15,092 nucleotides of DNA, taken from assembly GCA_964404605.1 (NCBI GenBank), contig CAYOKT010000067.1:1-15092 (forward strand), read 5' to 3'. Positions 7,017 through 13,322 of the stretch are shown here, piece by piece; positions within the stretch are counted from its first letter, which is position 1, and every line of letters begins with the position of its first letter. Made by a program: the position numbers and the translations under genes. Source of the stretch: CAYOKT01 sp964404605 (GTDB lineage Bacteria; Electryoneota; Electryoneia; Electryoneales; Electryoneaceae). Below the pieces are notes generated by a model. That model ran no database searches and was not told where the DNA came from. It saw only the letters and a program-made list of their open reading frames with translations.

Positions 7017-7022
7017 TATATT
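7017..7022 (+). promoter_or_regulatory. Possible -10 element for the tRNA-Leu gene
   Basis: TATATT is the only good -10 hexamer between rfbC and the tRNA. It would place transcription start about 70 bases before the mature 5' end. No convincing -35 hexamer lies 16-18 bases upstream, so the call is tentative. Confidence 0.3.
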
Positions 7023-7098
7023 CGGCGGCGCACCCGGAAACCACGAACCATGGGGAACGGAGCACTTGTGGACCGGTTCACCTGAATCGATCCACCAG

Positions 7099-7187
7099 GC
7101 CGAGGTGGCGGAATTGGTAGACGCAGCGGACTCAAAATCCGCCGAGCTTCATCGCTCATGAGGGTTCGAGTCCCTCCCTCGGTACCA
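7099..7187 (+). tRNA. tRNA-Leu (anticodon CAA, reads UUG), with encoded CCA
   Basis: The 89-base gene folds as a class II tRNA. The acceptor stem GCCGAGG pairs with CCTCGGT at 7177-7183, with a G-U pair at 1-72. The discriminator is A7184 and CCA is encoded at 7185-7187. The D-arm matches other bacterial leucine tRNAs (GAATTGGTAGACGC). The anticodon stem GCGGA/TCCGC encloses CTCAAAA, giving anticodon CAA. A long variable arm (GAGC/GCTC) and a T-arm GAGGG-TTCGAGT-CCCTC complete it. The long variable arm, A73 and CAA anticodon together make leucine identity secure. It stands alone between rfbC and purM and has its own terminator. Confidence 0.97.
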
Positions 7188-7210
7188 CGCCGCCCCGGGC
7201 GGCGTTTTTT
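7188..7210 (+). terminator. Intrinsic terminator of the tRNA-Leu gene
   Basis: A perfect 7-bp stem (CGCCGCC at 7188-7194 with GGCGGCG at 7198-7204) and a 3-base loop are followed by six Ts at 7205-7210. It begins on the base after the encoded CCA, so the 3' trailer of the precursor is essentially the terminator hairpin. It should insulate purM from tRNA transcription. Confidence 0.93.
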
Positions 7211-7332
7211 ACGGCGCGGCAGCGATGGGAACCGGGAGATCCCCGGCGGGAGGCTCCCCGGCGGTCGTTTTTCGACAATTCCCGCGGCGCGGCTTCCCCG
7301 GAGCGGCGGCAGGCAAGAGAAAGGCGGTCAGC

Positions 7333-8346
7333 ATGGCAGCCACCACCTATCGTGACGCGGGCGTGGACATCGACGCCGGCGAGGAGCTCGTCCGGCGGAT
7401 CAAACCCCGCGTCCGCGCCGGTTTCGGCCCGGAGGTGCTGGCGGACCTCGGGCTGTTCGGCGGCGCCTTCAAGGGGCTGTTCGAGGGGTACGAAGACCCG
7501 GTGCTGATCGCCAGCACGGACGGGGTCGGAACCAAGACCCTCGTCGCCTCCTGGGCGGGCCGCCACGACAACATCGGCCGCGACCTCGTCCACCACTGCG
7601 TGAACGATATCTTCACCTGCGGCGCGCGCCCCCTCTTCTTCCTCGACTACTACGCCTGCGGCAAGCTGGACGTGGACACCGCCGAGGAGGTGATCGGGGG
7701 CCTGGCGGACGCCTGCCGCGACCTGGGAGTCGCCCTCATCGGCGGGGAGACCGCCGAGATGCCCGACGTCTACCGGGAGAAGGCGTACGACCTCGCCGGG
7801 ACCATCGTCGGGGTGGTCGACCGCGCGAAGATGATCACCGGCGAGGCGATCCGCGAGGGCGACCTGCTGGTCGGGCTGGCCTCCTCCGGGTTGCACACGA
7901 ACGGCTACTCCCTCGCGCGGAGGGTGCTGATCGACAAGGCCGGACTGGCGCCCGATGCGAAGCTGGAGGGTCTCGAGGCGCCTCTCGCCGAGGCGCTGCT
8001 CGCGCCCCACCGCTGCTACCGGCCCGCGGTGGCGCACTGGCTGGAGCGCGGCCTGCCGGTGCACGGGATGGCGCACATCACCGGGGGCGGCATCGAGGGC
8101 AACGTGGCGCGCATCATCCCGGAGGACCTGCGCGCCCTAATCGAGTGGGACGGCTGGCCGATCCCGCCCCTGTTCCGCCGCATCATGGAGCTCGGCGAAG
8201 TGCCCCTCGAGGAGATGCGCCGCAGCTTCAACCTCGGCATCGGGTGGGTGATGGCGATCGACCCCGGGCGCAGCAAGGAGTTGATCCTGCACGCCATGGC
8301 TTCGGGCATCCCCGCGCTGCGCATCGGGCGCATCGAACGGCGATAG
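7333..8346 (+). CDS. purM: Phosphoribosylformylglycinamidine cyclo-ligase (AIR synthetase)
   Basis: A 337-residue cytoplasmic enzyme of purine synthesis that closes FGAM to 5-aminoimidazole ribonucleotide using ATP. It has the full set of PurM signatures: YRDAGVDIDAGEEL near the N-terminus, STDGVGTK at 61-68, NDIFTCGARPLFFLDYYA at 91-108, GGETAEMP at 137-144, SSGLHTNGYSL at 184-194, HITGGG at 248-253 and FNLGIG at 299-304. The length is normal. The frame is open 36 codons further upstream, but ATG at 7333 begins the conserved sequence and has a purine-rich stretch (GAGAAAGG) before it. It heads the run to plsY (8-base gap), and no purN or other pur gene is adjacent. The leader 7211-7332 holds a TCCCCGGCGG direct repeat (7240-7249, 7255-7264) but no riboswitch or clear promoter that I can see. 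Confidence 0.96.
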   Translation: MAATTYRDAGVDIDAGEELVRRIKPRVRAGFGPEVLADLGLFGGAFKGLFEGYEDPVLIASTDGVGTKTLVASWAGRHDNIGRDLVHHCVNDIFTCGARPLFFLDYYACGKLDVDTAEEVIGGLADACRDLGVALIGGETAEMPDVYREKAYDLAGTIVGVVDRAKMITGEAIREGDLLVGLASSGLHTNGYSLARRVLIDKAGLAPDAKLEGLEAPLAEALLAPHRCYRPAVAHWLERGLPVHGMAHITGGGIEGNVARIIPEDLRALIEWDGWPIPPLFRRIMELGEVPLEEMRRSFNLGIGWVMAIDPGRSKELILHAMASGIPALRIGRIERR

Positions 8347-8354
8347 GAGAGCAT

Positions 8355-8984
8355 ATGGCGATCCTGCTTCTCGTCATCGTGCCGGGGTACCTGGTCGGCT
8401 CCTTCCCCACCGCGGTCCTGGTCGCCCGGCTCAACGGGGTGAACATCTTCCGCGAGGGCAGCGGCAACCCCGGCGCATCGAATGTCTACCGGCTGCTCGG
8501 GCTGCGCTGGGCGTTCCTCGTGCTGGCGATAGACTTGATGAAGGGATTCATCCCGGTGGCGCTGGCGGCCCGCTGGCTGGCGATGCACGGCGGGCCACAC
8601 CCGTTCTCCCACACCGTGATCCTCGCGACCCTGGGTTTCGCCACATTTTTCGGGCATGTCAAGTCGATTTTCCTGCACTTTCAGGGGGGCAAGGGCGTGG
8701 CCACCCTGTTCGGGGCGCTGTTCGCCATCGCGCCCCAGGCCATGTCGCTGGTTGTCCTGGTCTACCTGGCGGCCCTGCTCGGCACGCGGACCTTCGCCCT
8801 GGCTTCGCTCTGCGCCGCGGCGGCGTTCCCCATCTGCCTGCTCGTGCGGGAAGGGCGGTATGATTGGCCGACCTTCGGCTGGTCGATGCTCGTGCCCACC
8901 CTGCTCCTCTGGACGCACCGGAGTAACCTGAAACGGCTGCTGCGGCACGAGGAGCTGCCGATGCGGCACGACGAGGGAGTGTAG
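8355..8984 (+). CDS. plsY: Acyl-phosphate:glycerol-3-phosphate acyltransferase PlsY
   Basis: A 209-residue integral membrane enzyme that transfers the acyl chain of an acyl phosphate to position 1 of sn-glycerol-3-phosphate, the first committed step of phosphatidic acid synthesis. The conserved loops are present: VGSFPTAVLVARL at 14-26, GSGNPGASNVYR at 35-46, and GGKGVATLFG at 111-120 preceded by GH at 100-101. WTHRSNLKRLL near the C-terminus is the final family motif. About five membrane segments are predicted, as in known PlsY. AGGAG at 8345-8349 lies 5 bases before the ATG and overlaps the purM stop, so coupling to purM is likely. gpsA, which makes its acceptor substrate, follows after one base. 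The acyl-phosphate maker PlsX is not in the window. Confidence 0.95.
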   Translation: MAILLLVIVPGYLVGSFPTAVLVARLNGVNIFREGSGNPGASNVYRLLGLRWAFLVLAIDLMKGFIPVALAARWLAMHGGPHPFSHTVILATLGFATFFGHVKSIFLHFQGGKGVATLFGALFAIAPQAMSLVVLVYLAALLGTRTFALASLCAAAAFPICLLVREGRYDWPTFGWSMLVPTLLLWTHRSNLKRLLRHEELPMRHDEGV

Positions 8985-8985
8985 C

Positions 8986-9990
8986 ATGGCGGTCATCGCG
9001 GTGCTCGGAGCCGGAAGCTGGGGTACGGCGCTCGCCATTCTGCTCGCCGAACACGGCGATCACGATGTGCGTCTCTGGGAGTTCCGTCCCGATGCCGCCG
9101 GGAAGCTCGCGGAGGAGCGGGAGAACCGCGAGTTCCTCCCCGGCGCGCCCTTCCCGGACCCGCTGCGGGTGACCAACGACCTGCGCGAGGCGCTCGAGGG
9201 CACCGAGGGCGCGCTCATCGTGGTCCCCTCCCAGTTCGTCCGCAGCGCCCTCGAACGCATCGACTGGGATGTCTCCGACAAGCTCTGGATCGGCGCTTCG
9301 AAGGGCATCGAGAACCGGACCCTGATGCGCATGTCGGAAGTGGCCACCGAGGTGCTCGGCGAGGGGATACGCGAGCGCTATGTCGCCCTCTCCGGGCCCA
9401 GTCACGCCGAGGAGGTGGCGCGGAAGCTGCCGACCACCGTGGTCGCCGCCTGCCCGGACCTGGACCACGCCCGCCGGGTGCAGACCTGGTTCAGCGGCCC
9501 CACCTTCCGCGTCTACGCCAGCGATGACATCGTCGGCGTCGAACTCGGGGGCTCCCTGAAGAACACCATCGCCCTCGGCACCGGGATCTGCGACGGTCTC
9601 GGGTTCGGCGACAACACCCGCGGCGCGCTGATCACCCGGGGCCTCGCCGAGATCGCCCGCCTCGGCGTACGGTTGGGCGGGCGCCCGGAGACCTTCGCCG
9701 GGCTCTCCGGCATGGGCGACCTGATCACCACCTGCACCAGCCCCCACAGCCGGAACCGTTATGTCGGCGAGCAGCTCGGCAAGGGGCGGACCCTCGAGGA
9801 GATCCTCTCCTCGATGCACATGGTGGCGGAAGGGGTGGAGACCACCCGCGCGGTGCACCGTCTCTCCCGAAAGGCCGAGGTGGAAATGCCGATCAGCGAA
9901 CAGGTGTACCGCGTCCTCTTCGAGGGCGCCTCGCCGCGCAAGGCGGTCCAGCAACTGATGACACGATCCCTGAAGGTGGAGAACGCATGA
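8986..9990 (+). CDS. gpsA: NAD(P)H-dependent glycerol-3-phosphate dehydrogenase
   Basis: This 334-residue cytoplasmic enzyme reduces dihydroxyacetone phosphate to sn-glycerol-3-phosphate for phospholipids. The N-terminal Rossmann fold carries GAGSWGTALA at 8-17. The substrate region has ASKGIE with K106 and SGPSHAEEVA at 136-145. The C-terminal helical domain has ELGGSLKN with catalytic K192, NTRGALITRGLAEIARLG at 210-227, LSGMGDL at 240-246 and AEGVETT at 281-287. Length is typical. GAGGGAG at 8973-8979 is 6 bases before the ATG. The stop overlaps the asnS start (ATGA). Adjacent plsY uses its product directly. Confidence 0.97.
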   Translation: MAVIAVLGAGSWGTALAILLAEHGDHDVRLWEFRPDAAGKLAEERENREFLPGAPFPDPLRVTNDLREALEGTEGALIVVPSQFVRSALERIDWDVSDKLWIGASKGIENRTLMRMSEVATEVLGEGIRERYVALSGPSHAEEVARKLPTTVVAACPDLDHARRVQTWFSGPTFRVYASDDIVGVELGGSLKNTIALGTGICDGLGFGDNTRGALITRGLAEIARLGVRLGGRPETFAGLSGMGDLITTCTSPHSRNRYVGEQLGKGRTLEEILSSMHMVAEGVETTRAVHRLSRKAEVEMPISEQVYRVLFEGASPRKAVQQLMTRSLKVENA

Positions 9991-11303
9991 AGCGGGTTAT
10001 GATCGACGAGTTGCACCGGCATGTCGGCGAAGAGGTCGAGATCGCCGGCTGGCTGTACAACGAGCGGAGCAGCGGCAAGATCCTGTTCCTCGTCGTGCGG
10101 GACGGCTCCGGTTTCGTCCAGGCGGTCTGCGCGAAGGGCGAGGTGGACGAGGCGACCTTCGAGGCCGCCGAACGCCTGACCCAGGAGAGCTCCCTTCTCC
10201 TCCACGGCCGGGTGCGCGAGGACAGGCGCGCGCCTGGGGGTGTCGAGCTTACGGTCACCGGGCTCCGGCAGGTGGGGGAATCGCGGGAGTACCCGATCTC
10301 CTTGAAGGAGCACGGCGACGCCTTCCTCCTCGACCACCGCCACCTCTGGCTGCGCTCGAAAAAGCAGTGGGCCACGCTGCGCATCCGTCACGAGGTGATC
10401 TCCGCGATCCGCGACTTCCTCAACGGGCGCGGCTTCATCTGCTTCGACACGCCGATCTTCACCCCCAACGCCGTGGAGGGGACGACCACCCTGTTCTCGA
10501 CGCGGTACTTCGAGACCTCCGCCTTCCTCGCCCAGTCGGGCCAGCTCTACGCCGAGGCGGGAGCGATGGCCCTCGGCAAGGTGTACACCTTCGGCCCCAC
10601 CTTCCGCGCGGAGAAGTCGAAAACCCGCCGCCACCTGACCGAGTTCTGGATGATGGAGCCGGAGGTCGCCTACCTCGACCTCGAGGGGGACATGCAGCTC
10701 GCCGAGGAGATGATCGCCTACATCGTCGGCCGGTGCCTCGAAAACCGGTCCGGGGAGCTCGAGATCCTCGAGCGGGACACCGCCCCGCTCGAGGCGGTCG
10801 CCCCGCCCTTCCCGCGAATCCACTACGACGCCGCCTGCGACACGCTCGAGGAATATGCCCGCGCGCACCCGGACGAGGCGGAGGCCCGCTTCCGGCGCGG
10901 CGACGATTTCGGGGGGCGGCACGAGACCATCCTCGCCGAAGCGTACCGCAACCCGGTGATGATCACCCACTTCCCGGCGGCGATCAAGGCGTTCTACATG
11001 AAGCGGGACGCCGAGATGCCCGACCGCGTTCTCGGTTTCGACATGATCGCCCCGGAAGGGTACGGCGAGATCATCGGCGGCAGCGAGCGCGAGGCCGACC
11101 ACGACACCCTGCTGAAGCGCATCGAGGAGCACGGCCTGCCGCGCGAGGCCTTCCAGTGGTACCTCGACCTGCGCAAGTACGGCACGGTGCCGCACTCGGG
11201 GTTCGGCCTCGGGCTGGAGCGCACGGTGGCCTGGATCGCCGGGCGGCGCCACCTGCGCGAGTGCATCCCCTTCCCGCGAATGATCTATCGCATGCACCCA
11301 TGA
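9987..11303 (+). CDS. asnS: Asparagine--tRNA ligase
   Basis: A 438-residue class IIb aminoacyl-tRNA synthetase charging tRNA-Asn in the cytoplasm. The N-terminal OB-fold anticodon-binding domain spans about 1-100 (VEIAGWLYNERSSGKILFL and VRDGSGFVQAVC). The catalytic domain follows, with motif 2 as FRAEKSKTRRHLTEFWMMEPE around 206-226, FDMIAPEGYGEIIGGSER at 351-368, and motif 3 as GFGLGLERTVAWI at 405-417. Weighing AsnRS, AspRS and LysRS, the short uninterrupted catalytic domain and the FLAQSGQLYAE and ITHFPAAIKAFYMK stretches fit AsnRS. The OB domain rules out asparagine synthetase A. It overlaps gpsA upstream and acyP downstream by ATGA, with GGTGGAG a few bases before its start. Presence of AsnRS suggests direct charging rather than sole reliance on the GatCAB route. 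Confidence 0.94.
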   Translation: MKRVMIDELHRHVGEEVEIAGWLYNERSSGKILFLVVRDGSGFVQAVCAKGEVDEATFEAAERLTQESSLLLHGRVREDRRAPGGVELTVTGLRQVGESREYPISLKEHGDAFLLDHRHLWLRSKKQWATLRIRHEVISAIRDFLNGRGFICFDTPIFTPNAVEGTTTLFSTRYFETSAFLAQSGQLYAEAGAMALGKVYTFGPTFRAEKSKTRRHLTEFWMMEPEVAYLDLEGDMQLAEEMIAYIVGRCLENRSGELEILERDTAPLEAVAPPFPRIHYDAACDTLEEYARAHPDEAEARFRRGDDFGGRHETILAEAYRNPVMITHFPAAIKAFYMKRDAEMPDRVLGFDMIAPEGYGEIIGGSEREADHDTLLKRIEEHGLPREAFQWYLDLRKYGTVPHSGFGLGLERTVAWIAGRRHLRECIPFPRMIYRMHP

Positions 11304-11599
11304 GCGTGAACGGCCCGGAACAGTCGAAAGCACGCGTGCACGCCGTCATCAACGGCTGGGTTCAGGGGGTCGGGTACCGCTGGTTCACCCTGCAGGAGGC
11401 GCGCAGGCTGCAGGTGGACGGCTGGGTGCGCAACCTGATGGACGGGCGGGTCGAGGTCGTGGCGGAGGGCCCGCGTGAAGCCCTCGAAGAGCTGATCGCC
11501 GCCCTGCGCCGCGGCCCCTCCGCCGCCCGCGTGTTCGATATCGACACGACCTGGTCGCCGCCGGAGGGCGGGCTCTCGGGGTTCAACGTCCGCTTCTGA
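11300..11599 (+). CDS. acyP: Acylphosphatase
   Basis: A 99-residue cytoplasmic enzyme hydrolysing carboxyl-phosphate bonds (acetyl phosphate, 1,3-bisphosphoglycerate and other acyl phosphates). The signature NGWVQGVGYRWFTLQEA places the phosphate-binding loop at 19-27 with catalytic R27. The second signature GWVRNLMDGRVEVVAEG provides catalytic N45. Length is at the family norm, with about ten extra polar N-terminal residues. The start lies inside the asnS stop (ATGA) with no independent RBS, so it is probably translated by coupling. Being in the same run as plsY, whose donor is an acyl phosphate, it may affect that pool; this is inference only. Confidence 0.94.
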   Translation: MSVNGPEQSKARVHAVINGWVQGVGYRWFTLQEARRLQVDGWVRNLMDGRVEVVAEGPREALEELIAALRRGPSAARVFDIDTTWSPPEGGLSGFNVRF

Positions 11600-11619
11600 C
11601 CGCCCGAAGGATACCCCAT

Positions 11620-11669
11620 CGCCGGCGCGGCCCCTCCCCCCCGCGGGCACGGAACCACGCGGGCCGGCG
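11620..11669. other. Nested inverted repeats between acyP and the M24 gene
   Basis: An outer pair (CGCCGGC at 11620-11626, GCCGGCG at 11663-11669) surrounds an inner 6-bp stem (CCCGCG at 11640-11645, CGCGGG at 11658-11663); the two share base 11663 and cannot form fully together. No U-tract follows. It may be a weak terminator or an mRNA-processing structure within the 101-nt gap. No clear promoter for the M24 gene is visible. Confidence 0.3.
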
Positions 11670-11700
11670 GACCTTGGCACACCAACGGCAGGAAAAGAGA

Positions 11701-12891
11701 ATGGCGGAAGAACGGTTCACCCGCGAGGAGTTGACGGCCCGGGTGGAAGCCCTGCGGAGCGCCCTGCGCGGGATGGGACTGGACGGCGCGGTCCTGCTCC
11801 AGCGCGCGGACCTGATCTATTACACCGGCAGCGTGTACCAGGGCGCCCTCGTCCTCCCCGCCGAAAGCGGGGGCCGGCTGCTGGTCTGGCGCGGCATGGG
11901 ACGCATCGGACAGGAATGCCCCTTCACGCCGGAGGCGGTCAAGGGCTTCGGCCGGCTGCCGGAGGCGCTGGGGGGAACGGAGTACGCCGGCTGGAAACGC
12001 ATCGGGTTCGAGGAGGACACGGTGCCGGTGGGCTGGTGGCGCCTCCTCGGGCCCGGCCTCCGGCCCGGGGCGGAGTTCCTCGACATCTCCCCGGCGATCC
12101 GCACCCAGCGCAGTGTCAAGTCGCCCGCCGAGCTGGCGCGGGTGCGCGCCAGCGGGAAGGTGCTGGCCGCCGGATTCGAGGCGCTGCGGGAGCTGATCCG
12201 CGAAGGGGTGCCGGAGTACGAGGTGCAGGCGCAGATGGACGTCGTCATGCGACGCGCCGGGGACCAGTCCGCCGGGCGCACGCGCGGGTTCAACGCCGAG
12301 GCGCAGGGAGCGGTCGCGAGCGGCCCCTCGGCCGCCGTGGACATCACCTTCGACGGCCCCATCCCCCAGCCCGGCCGCAACCCGCTCGCCCCGGTCGGCG
12401 CGGGGAGCGCCCCCCTCCGCGCCGGGGAGCCGATCATCTGCGACTATACCGCCGGGGTGGACGGCTACATGACCGACATGACCCGGACCTACTGCATCGG
12501 CGAGTTGGACCGGCGGTTTGTCGACGCCCACAACTTCTGCGTTCACCTCATCGAGGAGTGCGAACGCAGGCTGGTTCCGGGGGCGATCCCCGCCGAGATC
12601 TACCTCTGGGCGGTGAGCGAAGCGGGTGCGGCGGGGTACGGCGAGGTGTTCATGAACCGCGGCGCGAACCGGGTGCGCTTCCTCGGGCACGGCATCGGCC
12701 TCGAGATGGACGAATGGCCGGTGCTCGCCAAACCCTTCCGCGACCCGCTGGTCGAGGGAACCGTCCTCGCCGTGGAGCCGAAGATCATCTTCGAGGATGG
12801 CGGGGTCGGGGTCGAGGACACGCTGATCGTCCGTCCCGGCGGCGCCGAGTCGGTCACCGTGATGGAGCGCGGCCTGATCCGCGCCGGGTGA
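11701..12891 (+). CDS. M24-family metallopeptidase (Xaa-Pro peptidase-like)
   Basis: A 396-residue cytoplasmic protein with a creatinase/prolidase-type N-terminal domain (about 1-140) and a C-terminal pita-bread domain (about 145-390). The dinuclear metal ligands are complete: D248 (CDYTAG), D259 (MTDMTRTY), H330 (FLGHGIGLEMDEWP), E359 (AVEPK) and E372 (GVEDTLIV). It should therefore be an active hydrolase, probably on dipeptides or N-terminal Xaa-Pro. Upstream of D248 the stretch VASGPSAAVDITFDGPI lacks the histidine of a PepP-like NALPH motif, as in a separate M24 subgroup, so I give no pepP or pepQ symbol. ATG at 11701 is chosen over an in-frame TTG at 11674 because AGGA at 11690-11693 is well placed. 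It ends 10 bases from the convergent DUF2892 gene. Confidence 0.9.
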   Translation: MAEERFTREELTARVEALRSALRGMGLDGAVLLQRADLIYYTGSVYQGALVLPAESGGRLLVWRGMGRIGQECPFTPEAVKGFGRLPEALGGTEYAGWKRIGFEEDTVPVGWWRLLGPGLRPGAEFLDISPAIRTQRSVKSPAELARVRASGKVLAAGFEALRELIREGVPEYEVQAQMDVVMRRAGDQSAGRTRGFNAEAQGAVASGPSAAVDITFDGPIPQPGRNPLAPVGAGSAPLRAGEPIICDYTAGVDGYMTDMTRTYCIGELDRRFVDAHNFCVHLIEECERRLVPGAIPAEIYLWAVSEAGAAGYGEVFMNRGANRVRFLGHGIGLEMDEWPVLAKPFRDPLVEGTVLAVEPKIIFEDGGVGVEDTLIVRPGGAESVTVMERGLIRAG

Positions 12892-12901
12892 GAGACGGGT
12901 G

Positions 12902-13099
12902 CTACTCCTCCGCGGGCTTCGCCTTGCAGGTGCTCGCGCCGAAGGGCAGGTACAGCGGGCACCAGCCGAGGAGCGCCGTGCCCAGCGGGATGACGGCCAG
13001 CAGTCCCCACCAACTGTGGAACATGATCCCCGCGATTCCGACCGCGAGGCCGATGATGATCCTCAAGGCGCGATCCACTCCGCCGACATTGCATTTCAT
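12902..13099 (-). CDS. DUF2892 (YgaP-type TM domain) small membrane protein
   Basis: A 65-residue protein with the family start MKCNVGGVDRALRI and two membrane helices at about 10-27 and 30-46. It then has LLGWCPLYLPFGASTC, with the conserved cysteines C47 and C58. This is the stand-alone version of the membrane domain found at the C-terminus of the rhodanese YgaP (DUF2892/PF11127). Its role is unknown; sulfur-related or redox functions are suggested only by association in other genomes. AAGGAG (complement of 13105-13110) lies 5 bases before the ATG and fixes the start, although the frame is open well upstream. It is separated from pruA by a terminator and so is probably transcribed on its own. 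Confidence 0.88.
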   Translation of the reverse strand: MKCNVGGVDRALRIIIGLAVGIAGIMFHSWWGLLAVIPLGTALLGWCPLYLPFGASTCKAKPAEE

Positions 13100-13150
13100 G
13101 GTTGGCTCCTTTCCCTCTTCGCCGTCACGGCCGCCGGGCCGCTCCGGTTG

Positions 13151-13156
13151 ATTGTA
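13151..13156 (-). promoter_or_regulatory. Possible -10 element for the DUF2892 gene
   Basis: The minus strand reads TACAAT here, a 5-of-6 match to the -10 consensus, about 52 bases before the start codon. The expected -35 position holds no good match. An inverted repeat GTTCC-CCG-GGAAC lies just upstream (about 13175-13187) and could be a regulatory site, though I know no regulator for it. Confidence 0.35.
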
Positions 13157-13235
13157 CCGATGGCGGGGCGCCCGGTTCCCGGGGAACAAGAGCCAACGCC
13201 GCGATTCGCCCCTCCCGGGGAGAACCGCGCGAGGC

Positions 13236-13269
13236 GGAAATGAAACGCCCCGCTGCACATGGCGGGGCG
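13236..13269 (-). terminator. Intrinsic terminator downstream of pruA
   Basis: On the minus strand the perfect 8-bp stem CGCCCCGC/GCGGGGCG (plus-strand arms 13246-13253 and 13262-13269, 8-base loop) is followed by TTTCATTTCC. It lies about 55 bases past the pruA stop and upstream of the DUF2892 promoter candidate, so it separates the two genes. A less regular C-rich/G-rich fold lies between it and the stop, at about 13274-13304. Confidence 0.8.
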
Positions 13270-13322
13270 CTTCTCCCTCCCCGCCCCGTGGGGGACGGGA
13301 GGGGTTGCCTTTTTGGCTGTGC

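Noticed and set aside
7099..7187. G-U first pair (1-72) in the tRNA-Leu acceptor stem as an anomaly
   Set aside because: The same G-U pair occurs in E. coli tRNA-Leu(UAA), so it is within normal variation.
7211..7332. Purine riboswitch in the purM leader
   Set aside because: The leader has a short direct repeat and small GC hairpins but none of the conserved junction and loop sequences of a purine or other known riboswitch that I could see.
9987..11303. Asparagine synthetase A-like paralogue or AspRS instead of AsnRS
   Set aside because: The N-terminal OB anticodon-binding domain excludes AsnA, and the catalytic domain lacks the large insertion of bacterial AspRS.
11674..11689. GG-N10-GC arrangement (TGGCAC...GGCA) resembling a sigma-54 promoter before the M24 gene
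   Set aside because: Transcription would begin at about the ATG itself, leaving no leader, although a good RBS lies upstream of the ATG. The -12 element is also imperfect.
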